64,000 nucleotides of DNA. Origin: Chitinophagaceae bacterium. GTDB taxonomy: Bacteria; Bacteroidota; Bacteroidia; Chitinophagales; Chitinophagaceae. Of the stretch, positions 17,338 to 25,647 are shown one piece after another; positions within the stretch are counted from its first letter, which is position 1; each line of letters begins with the position of its first letter. The notes under the pieces are model-generated. The model was not told the DNA's origin, did no database searches, and saw only the letters and a list, made by a program, of their open reading frames with translations. Both the position numbers and the translations under genes were made by a program. The stretch spans positions 1-64,000 of the forward strand of contig JACMKU010000138.1 of NCBI GenBank assembly GCA_014379965.1, written 5' to 3'.

Positions 17338-19980
17338 ATGAATAGCGCAGATATACGCAAGAAATTTCTGGATTTTTTCCAATCTAAGGGACACGAAATT
17401 GTGCCCTCGGCGCCGATTGTGGTGAAGAATGATCCTACTCTTATGTTCACAAATGCTGGTATGAACCAGTTTAAAGACTTTTTTCTTGGCAATAGGACTC
17501 CCCCTTATCCACGAGTGGCGGATACGCAAAAATGCCTGCGTGTCAGCGGTAAACATAATGATTTGGAGGAGGTCGGCGTCAACACCTATCATCATACAAT
17601 GTTCGAGATGCTCGGCAACTGGAGTTTCGGAAATTCGAAGCAGGAAAGTGGATACTTCAAGAAGGAGGCGATTGCCTGGAGTTGGGAATTATTAACAGAA
17701 GAATATAAGATTCCAAAGGACAGGCTGTATGTTTCCATCTTCGCTGGCGATACAAAGGAAGCACTCCCGGCCGATGATGAGGCTGTGCAGGAATGGAAAA
17801 AATGGCTGCCCGAGGATAGGATTTTGGCTTTTGGAAAGAAAGATAACTTCTGGGAAATGGGCGATACCGGACCATGCGGGCCCTGTACGGAGATACACGT
17901 GGACTGTAGGCCGGATGACGAACGAAAGAGGACAGATGGAAAGTCGCTTGTCAACAATGATCATCCACAGGTGATCGAGATTTGGAACAACGTGTTCATT
18001 CAGTTTAATCGCCTTAAAGGTGGAAGCCTAGAGCTTCTACCGGCACGGCATGTGGATACAGGCATGGGCCTGGAGAGATTAGTTCGCGTGTTACAGGGGA
18101 AGGCGTCGAACTATGATACTGATATTTTTTCAGGAACAATATCGGAAACGGAGAAGATAACGGGTAAGAAATACGATCAGGGAGATAGTAAGGATGCTGT
18201 TGCCTTCCGAGTTATCGCTGATCATCTTAGGGCAATATGTTTTACAATAGCAGATGCACAGTTGCCTTCGAATACCGGCGCAGGCTACGTTATCAGACGT
18301 ATACTTCGAAGAGCCGTGCGTTACTATTATTCATACCTCGATTTCAAAGAGCCGCTGCTTCATCAGTTAGTCCTCGGACTTGCTCTCCAATTCAAATACG
18401 TTTTTCCCGAATTGTATGAGCAGGCGGAATTTGTTACGAAAGTAGTCAGGGAAGAGGAGGAAGGATTTCTGCGAACGCTTGAGAAGGGATTGAAGAGAAT
18501 GGATGATATCATCGCATTGGCGAAGTCTTCTGGAGTAATCAGTGGTAAAGATGCGTTTGACTTATATGATACATATGGATTTCCTGTCGACCTTACGCGC
18601 CTGATCGGAGGGGAGAATAAGTTGACGGTCGATGAAGCAGGGTTCACCGCAGAGATGCAACAGCAGAAAAATCGAAGCCGTGCAGCTACAGTGGTTGATA
18701 CCCAAGACTGGGTAGTGCTCGATGAATTTGCGATGAACGAATTCGTGGGATATGATTCTACCTGGTCGGAAACAAAAGTGGTAAAGTACAGGAAGGTTAA
18801 GGCAAAGGGAAAGGAAGGCTACCAGGTCGTATTGGAAGTCACTCCATTCTATGCGGAAAGCGGTGGCCAAGTCGGTGACACGGGAGTGCTCATCTTCGGT
18901 GAAGAGAAGATTGAAGTATTAGATACGAAGAAAGAAAATGATCTTATCATACATTTTACTGATATACTACCTGAAAAAATCGAGGGCCCGGTAACAGCGA
19001 ATATCGACGTTTCTCGAAGAAAGGAAATAGCATTGCATCATTCGGCGACTCACCTGCTTCATGCAGCACTGCGCGAGGTACTGGGATCACACGTTGTGCA
19101 AAAAGGGTCATTGGTAAATGATGATTATTTGCGCTTCGATTTTTCACATCCGGCACGAGGGGGAATGAGTGATGAGGAAATCAGTACGGTGGAAGGGCTC
19201 GTTAATCAAAAAATAAGGGATAACATTCCCGTAGTCATTCGGGTGATGCCTAAAGAGGAGGCATTAAAACTTGGCGCTATGGCCTTGTTCGGCGAAAAAT
19301 ACGGTGATAGGGTAAGGGTCGTGACGATCAATCCTTCCTATTCAATAGAATTTTGCGGGGGCACACACGTAGGATTTACAGGCGAATTGGGTGTGTTTCG
19401 AATCGTTTCTGAGTCGGCGGTGGCTGCGGGCGTAAGGCGCATTGAGGCTGTGACTGGTGGAAAAGCGGAGCAGCGCATTCGGGAGGAGTCGGTCCTGCTC
19501 ACTTCGATCAGGGGAGTGTTGAAGAATCCTGCAGATCCCGTGAAGGCGGTGGGGGAATTGATTGCAGAAAATACGGAATTGAGGAAGAAGCTGGAGCGGG
19601 TCGAGGCTCGAGAATTAGGAGCACTTGCAGGTGAACTCGCCAAAAAAATCGAGTCGAAGAATGGGGTGTCTTTCGTGGGCGAGGTGGTTGAAGTGGGGAG
19701 TGCCGATTCGTTGAAGAAGGTCTGCTTCGACCTTAAGAATCATCTGGAAAATTATGTAGCAATACTTTGTGCCATTATTGGCGATAAGCCTTACGTAGCT
19801 CTTGGAATCTCAGATGGGGTGGTGAAGGATCGAAACCTGGACGCGGGGAAGATTATCAAGGAGCATATAGCGCCATTGATTAAAGGTGGAGGCGGGGGTC
19901 AGAAGACGCTTGCAACGGCGGGAGGCCAGGATGCTGGCAGCCTTGAGGAGGTAATTAGGAAGGTTAAAGACCTATTATAA
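17338..19980 (+). CDS. alaS: Alanine--tRNA ligase
   Basis: Full-length alanyl-tRNA synthetase, 880 residues. Class II catalytic core at the N-terminus (RKKFLDFFQSKGHEIVPSAP, FTNAGMNQFKDFFLG, RHVDTGMGLERLVRVLQG), then the tRNA-recognition region, the editing domain with zinc-type motif HHSATHLLHAAL and FCGGTHVGFTGELG, and the C-Ala domain ending in GGGGGQKTLATAGG, the usual glycine motif. Nothing is missing. It couples alanine to tRNA-Ala and removes mischarged serine or glycine. Divergent from the M23 gene; the stop codon overlaps the 3' end of the small ORF on the opposite strand. Confidence 0.99.
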   Translation: MNSADIRKKFLDFFQSKGHEIVPSAPIVVKNDPTLMFTNAGMNQFKDFFLGNRTPPYPRVADTQKCLRVSGKHNDLEEVGVNTYHHTMFEMLGNWSFGNSKQESGYFKKEAIAWSWELLTEEYKIPKDRLYVSIFAGDTKEALPADDEAVQEWKKWLPEDRILAFGKKDNFWEMGDTGPCGPCTEIHVDCRPDDERKRTDGKSLVNNDHPQVIEIWNNVFIQFNRLKGGSLELLPARHVDTGMGLERLVRVLQGKASNYDTDIFSGTISETEKITGKKYDQGDSKDAVAFRVIADHLRAICFTIADAQLPSNTGAGYVIRRILRRAVRYYYSYLDFKEPLLHQLVLGLALQFKYVFPELYEQAEFVTKVVREEEEGFLRTLEKGLKRMDDIIALAKSSGVISGKDAFDLYDTYGFPVDLTRLIGGENKLTVDEAGFTAEMQQQKNRSRAATVVDTQDWVVLDEFAMNEFVGYDSTWSETKVVKYRKVKAKGKEGYQVVLEVTPFYAESGGQVGDTGVLIFGEEKIEVLDTKKENDLIIHFTDILPEKIEGPVTANIDVSRRKEIALHHSATHLLHAALREVLGSHVVQKGSLVNDDYLRFDFSHPARGGMSDEEISTVEGLVNQKIRDNIPVVIRVMPKEEALKLGAMALFGEKYGDRVRVVTINPSYSIEFCGGTHVGFTGELGVFRIVSESAVAAGVRRIEAVTGGKAEQRIREESVLLTSIRGVLKNPADPVKAVGELIAENTELRKKLERVEARELGALAGELAKKIESKNGVSFVGEVVEVGSADSLKKVCFDLKNHLENYVAILCAIIGDKPYVALGISDGVVKDRNLDAGKIIKEHIAPLIKGGGGGQKTLATAGGQDAGSLEEVIRKVKDLL

Positions 19981-20106
19981 GGTGTGGCGGTTCTTTTCTT
20001 TTTTCTTCGGCCAGGGTCGGTTCCTGGTCTCCATGTACATCCATATGGAGATAGCTATCGCCGCTAGACAAATGCCTATAGAGGCTATAGCTAAGATCTT
20101 GACCAT
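19975..20106 (-). CDS. Putative 43-residue single-helix membrane protein
   Basis: An ATG-initiated ORF too short for usual gene calls. It begins MVKILAIASIGICLAAIAIS, one hydrophobic helix (residues 3-24), then a basic tail rich in Arg, Lys and Trp (METRNRPWPKKKEKNRHTL). Hydrophobic helix plus positively charged end is the layout of real bacterial microproteins, and the wobble positions look coding. It overlaps the alaS stop codon by 6 nt in the opposite direction. No promoter is convincing; an in-frame GTG at 20145 could extend it. Function unknown. Conservation in related genomes would decide whether it is real. Confidence 0.45.
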   Translation of the reverse strand: MVKILAIASIGICLAAIAISIWMYMETRNRPWPKKKEKNRHTL

Positions 20107-20216
20107 GGGCAGGAAGGTGGTGGTTGCTGTACGGTAAAAATGCACATTTATTTCGTATTATCCATGCCCGTGACGTTAGTAAAAATACTTAAAAGCCGAG
20201 AAACTGTACTCTTTTC

Positions 20217-20305
20217 CAATAGGCAATAGGCAAATGCCAATAGGCAAAGGGTTGTTCAACTGCAAAGTGGCTTTTGCCTATTGCCTATTGCATATTGCAT
20301 ATTGG
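20217..20305. repeat. Heptad array as a 5+5 inverted pair (CAATAGG / CTATTGC)
   Basis: Five 7-nt words (CAATAGG, CAATAGG, CAAATGC, CAATAGG, CAAAGGG) at 20217-20251, a 19-nt spacer, then five complementary words (CTTTTGC, CTATTGC, CTATTGC, ATATTGC, ATATTGG) at 20271-20305. The arms would form an imperfect stem of about 35 bp. It lies between the small ORF and the promoter of the PDZ gene. Confidence 0.93.
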
Positions 20306-20324
20306 TTTTAACTTTTCCGAAACA

Positions 20325-20355
20325 TTTCGTATTCACAAAAATGTCGTTATATTTG
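20325..20355 (+). promoter_or_regulatory. Promoter of the double-PDZ gene
   Basis: TATATTTG at 20348-20355 is a perfect -7 box, with TTTCG at 20325-20329 about 18 nt upstream as a weak -33 element. The predicted start, about 20360, gives a ~38-nt leader before the ATG at 20398 and supports that start over in-frame upstream codons. Confidence 0.6.
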
Positions 20356-20397
20356 AAGTACGAAAACAAACGTAGACAATTTATAAAATTAAACAGC

Positions 20398-21429
20398 ATG
20401 AAACAGATCGTCAGAAAACCTTTGCTCATTCTTCTTGGAGCAGTGTTGATGGCACCGGTTGGCCTTATGGCGCAGCCAGGTGATAAAGAGAAAAATAAAG
20501 AGAAGGATAAAGAGAAAAAGTCCAGCGAGCAAATCATCATTACTACAAAGGGCGATGTTAATGAGAAGATCGTAGTGGAAGTGAATGCGGGTAAAGTAAC
20601 TGTTAACGGTAAACCAATCGAGGAATATAAGGGTGACAACGTAACTGTACACCGCCACTCGATGAATGACGCTTGGGCGTTGAGTGACATGATGGGGCAA
20701 AACAATTGGAGTCGCAGTAAGGCGCCGGGGGAGAATTTCAGGATGGTTACCATCGATTCTAACAGGGCAATGCTTGGTGTCACCACCGAAAAAGCAGATA
20801 AAGGAGTAGAGATCCAGGAAATCACAAAGGAAAGCGGCGCCTCAAAGGCCGGTTTGAAGAAGGGCGATGTAATTACTAAGATCGATGGTAAGGATATTGA
20901 TACACCAGATCAACTTTCTGCGGCTATCAAGGCAAGGAAGCCAGGAGAAAAAATCGATATCAGTTATCTGCGCGATGATAAAGAGCAGAAACTTACCGCG
21001 GAATTAGGTAGGTGGAAGGGCGCCAGGACCTTCACTACTGAAGGTGGACAGTTCAAGTATGATGCAGGCGATATGAATCTTGGTCACATTATGCCTAAGA
21101 TCCAAAGCATACCCCGCGTGAACGGTCAAAACTGGGTGTATTCCAGCGGAAGTCCCAAGCTTGGATTGTCTGTACAGGATACAGATGATGGAAAAGGTGT
21201 AAAGGTGATCGAAGTAGATGATGAAAGCAATGCGGAGAAAGCAGGCATCAAGAATGATGATGTAATAACAGAAGTGGAAGGCAAGGCTGTAAAGAGCGCC
21301 GATGAAGTTGCCAAGATCATCAAGGAAAGCAAGGATAAGAATTCAGTAATGGTGAAATTATTGCGCGGAAGCAAGACTCACAATATCGAGGTGAAGATTC
21401 CACGCAAGTTGAAAACCGCAGATCTTTAA
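20398..21429 (+). CDS. Exported protein with two PDZ domains
   Basis: A 343-residue exported protein: signal peptide (1-24, ending GLMAQ), a Lys/Glu-rich linker, then two PDZ domains. The first (about residues 115-205) contains AMLGVTTEKADKGVEIQEI and SKAGLKKGDVITKIDG; the second (about 250-335) contains LGLSVQDTDDGKGVKVIEV and AEKAGIKNDDVITEVEG. There is no protease domain, so it is a stand-alone PDZ scaffold, likely binding C-terminal tails of periplasmic proteins. The upstream extension of the frame crosses a repeat and is rejected. A strong terminator follows at 21455-21489. Confidence 0.88.
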   Translation: MKQIVRKPLLILLGAVLMAPVGLMAQPGDKEKNKEKDKEKKSSEQIIITTKGDVNEKIVVEVNAGKVTVNGKPIEEYKGDNVTVHRHSMNDAWALSDMMGQNNWSRSKAPGENFRMVTIDSNRAMLGVTTEKADKGVEIQEITKESGASKAGLKKGDVITKIDGKDIDTPDQLSAAIKARKPGEKIDISYLRDDKEQKLTAELGRWKGARTFTTEGGQFKYDAGDMNLGHIMPKIQSIPRVNGQNWVYSSGSPKLGLSVQDTDDGKGVKVIEVDDESNAEKAGIKNDDVITEVEGKAVKSADEVAKIIKESKDKNSVMVKLLRGSKTHNIEVKIPRKLKTADL

Positions 21430-21454
21430 TACATATATCTCGTGTGCATGTAGT

Positions 21455-21489
21455 AACCCTTCCCTCCTTTTGGAGGGAGGGTTTTTTTT
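21455..21489 (+). terminator. Rho-independent terminator after the PDZ gene
   Basis: A 12-bp GC-rich stem (AACCCTTCCCTCC / GGAGGGAGGGTT, one bulged T), a TTTT loop, and eight T residues. It is a textbook terminator, 25 nt after the PDZ stop. Confidence 0.93.
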
Positions 21490-21511
21490 GCCCTCAACCC
21501 TTCTCACTCCA

Positions 21512-21682
21512 CTCTCTTCCTCGCTCCCGCTCCCGCTCTGTTCCTGTTTCTGTTTCTCTCCCTCGCTCCCGCTCTGTTTCTCGCTCTCAGGTTAGAGAAA
21601 CAGGAACAGAAACAGAAACAGGAACAGAAAACAGAAAACAGAAACAGAAAACAGGAACAGAAACAGAAACAGAAAACAGGAA
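21512..21682. repeat. Hexad array (CGCTCC/GTTTCT then AACAGA/AACAGG)
   Basis: Six-nt words rich in C and T (CGCTCC, CGCTCT, GTTTCT) fill 21512-21590; complementary purine-rich words (AACAGA, AACAGG, with occasional AAACAGA) fill 21597-21682. The two halves are broadly reverse complementary. Related in words and structure to 7232-7380. It lies after the PDZ terminator and ends 11 nt before the gatB -7 box. Confidence 0.93.
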
Positions 21683-21692
21683 TAAAATGGGC

Positions 21693-21700
21693 TATTTTTG
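21693..21700 (+). promoter_or_regulatory. TAnnTTTG -7 box close to gatB start
   Basis: TATTTTTG matches the -7 consensus exactly and ends 9 nt before the gatB ATG at 21710, so the leader would be only a few nucleotides. No -33 TTG is apparent because the upstream DNA is the hexad repeat. Confidence 0.45.
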
Positions 21701-21709
21701 CGGCCTCAG

Positions 21710-23188
21710 ATGAGCGTCCCCGAAACATATGAAGTAGTGGTTGGTCTGGAGGTACACGCGCAACTGCAGACCTTCAGTAAATTATTCTGCGGTGATAGCA
21801 TTGCCTTTGGCGCCGAGCCCAATACGCACGTCAGTCCAATAACACTCGCGCATCCCGGTACACTCCCAAAAATGAACCGCAAGGCCATCGAGTATGCAAT
21901 CAGGATGGGAATTGCGTGTCACTGTGGAATAGAGAAGCAAAACTATTTCGCCCGCAAGAATTATTTCTATCCCGATCTTCCAAAGGGATACCAGATATCG
22001 CAACACACCACGCCCATCTGCAAAGGTGGGTCAGTGCGGATCAAGACAGCAGCGGGCGAAAGGCATATCCGATTGAATCGTATCCATCTCGAAGAGGACG
22101 CCGGTAAGAGCCTCCACGATCTCGATCCGGAGAATACCAGCATCGACTACAACCGCGCGGGAACACCTTTGATAGAGATTGTTACTGAGCCCGACATCCG
22201 TAGTGCAGATGAAGCATTCGCATACGTTGGAGAAATAAGGAAGCTTGTTCGCTACCTGGAAATCTGCGATGGAAACATGGAGGAAGGAAGCCTTCGTTGC
22301 GATGCTAACATATCTGTGCGTAAGAAAGGCGATCCGGTGTTGGGAACGAGAGTGGAAGTGAAGAACCTCAACTCAATCCGCAATGTGAAAAGGGCGATAG
22401 AGTTCGAAGCGCAGCGTTTAATAGGTCTACTGGAGAGCGGCGAGACTATCGTTCAACAAACGAGGAGCTTTGATGCCGACAAAGGGACCACTTTTCCGAT
22501 ACGTGATAAAGAGGATGCGGACGACTACCGTTATTTTGCGGATCCGGATCTCACCCCATTCAACCTCGACGAATCGTTCATAGAAAATATCCGGAGCGCA
22601 GTTCCTGCTTTACCCGAGGAGAGAATACAGGTCTATATCACGGAGTATGAATTGCCTGAGTACGATGCGCAGGTCCTCACTGAAGAAAGGGAGTTGGCGG
22701 ATTATTTCGAATTGCTGGTGAAAAGCTTGATCGACCTCGCACCAAAAGATATCAGTAAAGGGAATTATAAGGCCGCGGCCAATTGGTTGCTCGGCCCCGT
22801 GAAGAGTTGGATGAATGAAAAGGATGCGGTCATAGCAGACTTTCCATTGGAACCGAAAGCAATTGCCTCATTGATCCAATTAGTAGACTCGGGAAAGGTC
22901 AGTTTCTCAGTGGCATCCACACGTTTGTTCAACTGGCTGTTGGAACATCCTACTGCGGATGCAGAACGGGCTGCGCAAGACCAACAATTGATACAACAAT
23001 CGGATACATCTGTATTGGAACCGGTAATTGACAAGGTGCTAATCAAGTATGCGGATAAAGTAAAAGAATATAAGAAAGGGAAGAAAGGATTGCTATCTCT
23101 TTTCGTAGGAGAGGTAATGAAGCAGTCAAGAGGACAAGCTGATCCGAAGATGACCAATGAAATCTTACTTAAGAAACTAAATAACTGA
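21710..23188 (+). CDS. gatB: Asp-tRNA(Asn)/Glu-tRNA(Gln) amidotransferase subunit B
   Basis: GatB of 492 residues, the kinase and tRNA-binding subunit of GatCAB, which converts Glu-tRNA(Gln) (and Asp-tRNA(Asn)) to the amidated forms. Signature segments: YEVVVGLEVHAQL, HPGTLPKMNRKAIEYAIRMG, the Cys/His-containing ARKNYFYPDLPKGYQISQ, DYNRAGTPLIEIVTEPD, and EGSLRCDANIS. The C-terminal YqeY-like tail domain is complete. ATG at 21710 is preferred to TTG at 21698, which lies inside the -7 box. gatA and gatC are not in this window, so the complex is encoded at separate loci. Confidence 0.98.
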   Translation: MSVPETYEVVVGLEVHAQLQTFSKLFCGDSIAFGAEPNTHVSPITLAHPGTLPKMNRKAIEYAIRMGIACHCGIEKQNYFARKNYFYPDLPKGYQISQHTTPICKGGSVRIKTAAGERHIRLNRIHLEEDAGKSLHDLDPENTSIDYNRAGTPLIEIVTEPDIRSADEAFAYVGEIRKLVRYLEICDGNMEEGSLRCDANISVRKKGDPVLGTRVEVKNLNSIRNVKRAIEFEAQRLIGLLESGETIVQQTRSFDADKGTTFPIRDKEDADDYRYFADPDLTPFNLDESFIENIRSAVPALPEERIQVYITEYELPEYDAQVLTEERELADYFELLVKSLIDLAPKDISKGNYKAAANWLLGPVKSWMNEKDAVIADFPLEPKAIASLIQLVDSGKVSFSVASTRLFNWLLEHPTADAERAAQDQQLIQQSDTSVLEPVIDKVLIKYADKVKEYKKGKKGLLSLFVGEVMKQSRGQADPKMTNEILLKKLNN

Positions 23189-23192
23189 AAAA

Positions 23193-23351
23193 GGAATCGG
23201 TAATCGGTAATCAGGAATCGGGTCGCGCCCGCCAAGCGTAGCGGAGGCGGAAACTGTAATCGGTAATCAGGAATTGGAAGTTGGCGGCACCCGTGATATG
23301 GAAAAGACTTTACGAACTTTGTGACCAATTCCCAATTCCCGATTCCCGATT
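23193..23351. repeat. Heptad array of GGAATCG/GTAATCG with inverted partner
   Basis: Four 7-nt words (GGAATCG, GTAATCG, GTAATCA, GGAATCG) at 23193-23220, a GC-rich patch (CGCCCGCCAAGCGTAGCGG), four more words at 23256-23283, then after 40 nt the reverse-complement words CCAATTC, CCAATTC, CCGATTC, CCGATTC at 23324-23351. It fills the gatB to TlpA-like gene gap; the upstream open frame of the latter (from 23281) is only this repeat. Confidence 0.93.
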
Positions 23352-23367
23352 CCAAAAAAAAGAATGC

Positions 23368-24564
23368 ATGAAACAAAAAACAAGAATGCGACATTGGATA
23401 TGCGTAGCAATCGTCGGCTTTGCAATTGGCTGTTCGAATGAAAAAGATGTAAAGGAGTTTAAGGTAAACGGTACGATCAGCAACAGTACTGCGAAGAAGA
23501 TTTACCTGGAGGAAATGCCAGCTGGTAGTGCCCAGGGAACAATCGTAGACTCGGCTGCGCTGGGAAATGGAGGCGCCTTTTCTCTTAAGGCCGAGGCCAA
23601 AGAATCAAGGATGTATGGTCTCAGGCTTGACCGGAATGAGTATGCATTAGCATACATCATTAACGATAAACCCGAGGTTACCATCAATGTAGAATTGAAC
23701 AAAGAGGATAGCCGTTTTGCCGATAAGTATGATGTAAAGGGTTCTCCTGCTAGCCAGGAAATGAAGGAATTCCTCCAAGCTTACAATGTCGACCTACAGA
23801 GGATATATGTCATTAGCCAGAGGGCTGATAGTTTGAGAAGTATGAACGCACCGGATAGTCTAATAGTGCCGTTGATTGGTGAATGGCAGGCGCTCGCGGA
23901 GAAGGTGAAGAATTTTACGACACGTTCGATTAACAAAGCAACGGATCCAGCGCTCGTGATCTTCGAGCTAGGGTATTACCAGACTACCGACGAAGGATTC
24001 GGACTCGAGCCGCTTTCATCTGAGACGCAAAGTGAAATCGTCAACCGCCTCGCTGCGCGCTATCCGTCTCATGAAGGCGTGGCAGCAGTAAAGAAGAATC
24101 TTGACAGCCGCATGGCTCGTTCGACACCGAAAGCCAGCATGTGGGTTGGCAAACAGGCTCCCGATTTTGCACTGCCCGATATCAATGGGAAGACTGTTAA
24201 GTTGAGTTCTTTCAAAGGGAAATTTGTATTGGTAGACTTCTGGGCTAGTTGGTGTGGTCCCTGCCGCCAGGAGAATCCAAACGTGGTCAGGGCTTACAAC
24301 CAGTTTAAGGATAAAAACTTCACCGTGCTCGGTGTATCATTTGACAAACCTGGACAGAAGGACAAGTGGCTCGATGCTATAAGAAACGACAAACTTACAT
24401 GGACACACGTTAGTGATCTCAAACACTGGGATAGTCCAATCATCGGGTTGTATCAGTTCAATGGAATTCCTTATAATGTATTAGTCGCTCCCGATGGTAC
24501 GGTTATCGGTGAAGATTTGAAAGGAAGAGACTTAATGTCTAAATTGGAAGAGGTACTTAGGTGA
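23368..24564 (+). CDS. TlpA-like thiol-disulfide lipoprotein with N-terminal DUF4369 domain
   Basis: A 398-residue lipoprotein with lipobox FAIGC at about residue 25, an N-terminal DUF4369-type beta domain (about 32-140), a helical linker, and a C-terminal TlpA/AhpC-type thioredoxin domain (about 258-398). The redox motif is WASWCGPCRQENP (C296 and C299), with cis-proline in FNGIPYNVLV. Such proteins act as periplasmic thiol reductases, e.g. in cytochrome c maturation or repair of oxidised cysteines; many paralogues exist per Bacteroidota genome and the partner cannot be named. Start at ATG 23368 (MKQKT) or 23386 (MRHWI). Confidence 0.9.
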   Translation: MKQKTRMRHWICVAIVGFAIGCSNEKDVKEFKVNGTISNSTAKKIYLEEMPAGSAQGTIVDSAALGNGGAFSLKAEAKESRMYGLRLDRNEYALAYIINDKPEVTINVELNKEDSRFADKYDVKGSPASQEMKEFLQAYNVDLQRIYVISQRADSLRSMNAPDSLIVPLIGEWQALAEKVKNFTTRSINKATDPALVIFELGYYQTTDEGFGLEPLSSETQSEIVNRLAARYPSHEGVAAVKKNLDSRMARSTPKASMWVGKQAPDFALPDINGKTVKLSSFKGKFVLVDFWASWCGPCRQENPNVVRAYNQFKDKNFTVLGVSFDKPGQKDKWLDAIRNDKLTWTHVSDLKHWDSPIIGLYQFNGIPYNVLVAPDGTVIGEDLKGRDLMSKLEEVLR

Positions 24565-24572
24565 ATGAAAAG

Positions 24573-24723
24573 TATAAAATATTAAATGTAAAATGTAAAG
24601 GTCGCAGCAGCATTTAAAGAGCATACTAGATACTAGAAGCTAAGATACTTGATGCTAGATGCTAGATGCGACTTTCAAACTGTTTCCCTTTTATATTTTA
24701 CATCCCACATTTTACATTGTTAT
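24573..24723. repeat. Heptad arrays (GTAAAAT, ATACTAG/GATGCTA, TTTTACA)
   Basis: Three sub-arrays lie between converging genes: GTAAAAT-like words near 24575-24600, seven ATACTAG/GATGCTA-like words at 24623-24671, and TTTTATA, TTTTACA, TCCCACA, TTTTACA, TTGTTAT at 24689-24723. The first and last are mutual reverse complements, so they are the arms of one large imperfect hairpin with the middle array as its loop. Confidence 0.9.
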
Positions 24724-24740
24724 TATACTTGGCCAACAAA

Positions 24741-24770
24741 AAAACCCCGGTTATTGCTAACCGGGGTTTT
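24741..24770. terminator. Bidirectional Rho-independent terminator
   Basis: A perfect 13-bp stem (AAAACCCCGGTTA / TAACCGGGGTTTT) with a TTGC loop, A-rich on one side and T-rich on the other, so it works in both directions. It separates the TlpA-like gene from the converging SusCD operon. Confidence 0.95.
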
Positions 24771-24788
24771 CTCATGTGATGATTGATC

Positions 24789-25616
24789 TTACTTGGCCAT
24801 ACTGGATGTCCAGGTATCAACTATCGCTGCACTTGTATAGAGCTGCAGCCTTAGAGTAATCGTGTTATCGCAGGAAGAGAACGTGCTGGCAGACGCGGCA
24901 TTTGCGCGGATGAACATCGGAAGTCCTCCAGATGTATACTGCGTTTGTTGCGGGTTAATATTAACTCGGAACGATGCCGGATTGGTCCAATCGAAGGTCA
25001 CAACCATTGAAATATTGCTATCATATACATTAGTAATGGTAGCAGTTGCAGTAGTTGCGCCAGTCGACGTAAGGTTGGTTACGCTACTCGTGTAAGGACC
25101 GTAAGTTCCTTCGAACGTTCTAACGTACGCTCCACCCAGGTTAGCGAGAACCACATCACAATATTTGCGGAGTATCACGTGATACCTGCTCTTGTAAGAG
25201 CTGGCAGTCAAACCATCTCCGCCTGTGATCGTGATCGTAACCGTGTCGACCCTTGTAGAGGTATAACCGGCAAACAGACCTGTAACTACGAGTGAATCCA
25301 ATGCCTTACCAGCAGGGATTGTGATAGAAGTAGGGGCGTTATACTGTGTTCCTTGAACAGCATTGCGTGAGCTGTACGAGAAATTGATCACCCGGGGCTG
25401 ATCAGATACGTTCGTGATACCAACCGGAAGCACTAAAGGAGCATTGTTGCTTCTGATGTAGTGTGTAGTGATCGTATCGCCAGGCTGCAAAGTATTGAAC
25501 TTGGCAAAGGCCGGCGGGATCACCTCTTTGTCGATCACGAGGTTGTTTTTCTTACAGGACGTGATGCTGAGGGCCACCAGTCCGGTAATCATTATATATG
25601 AAAGTAATTTGTTCAT
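24789..25616 (-). CDS. SusCD-associated lipoprotein, Calx-beta-like
   Basis: A 275-residue lipoprotein (lipobox SITSC, Cys at residue 20) that closes the first SusC-SusD operon, 31 nt after susD. The middle contains a strand-rich segment PTSITIPAGKALDSLVVTGLF...DTVTITITG, which resembles Calx-beta/DUF4843-like immunoglobulin folds found in many Bacteroidota surface glycan-binding proteins. The C-terminal half (YVRTFEGTYGPYTSSVTNL) looks like a second beta domain. It may be a surface ligand-binding protein in the same uptake system, but no ligand can be named and the family assignment is tentative. Confidence 0.7.
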   Translation of the reverse strand: MNKLLSYIMITGLVALSITSCKKNNLVIDKEVIPPAFAKFNTLQPGDTITTHYIRSNNAPLVLPVGITNVSDQPRVINFSYSSRNAVQGTQYNAPTSITIPAGKALDSLVVTGLFAGYTSTRVDTVTITITGGDGLTASSYKSRYHVILRKYCDVVLANLGGAYVRTFEGTYGPYTSSVTNLTSTGATTATATITNVYDSNISMVVTFDWTNPASFRVNINPQQTQYTSGGLPMFIRANAASASTFSSCDNTITLRLQLYTSAAIVDTWTSSMAK

Positions 25617-25647
25617 GTCTCGGTGTTTTCTTTGTTAGTGATACTTA

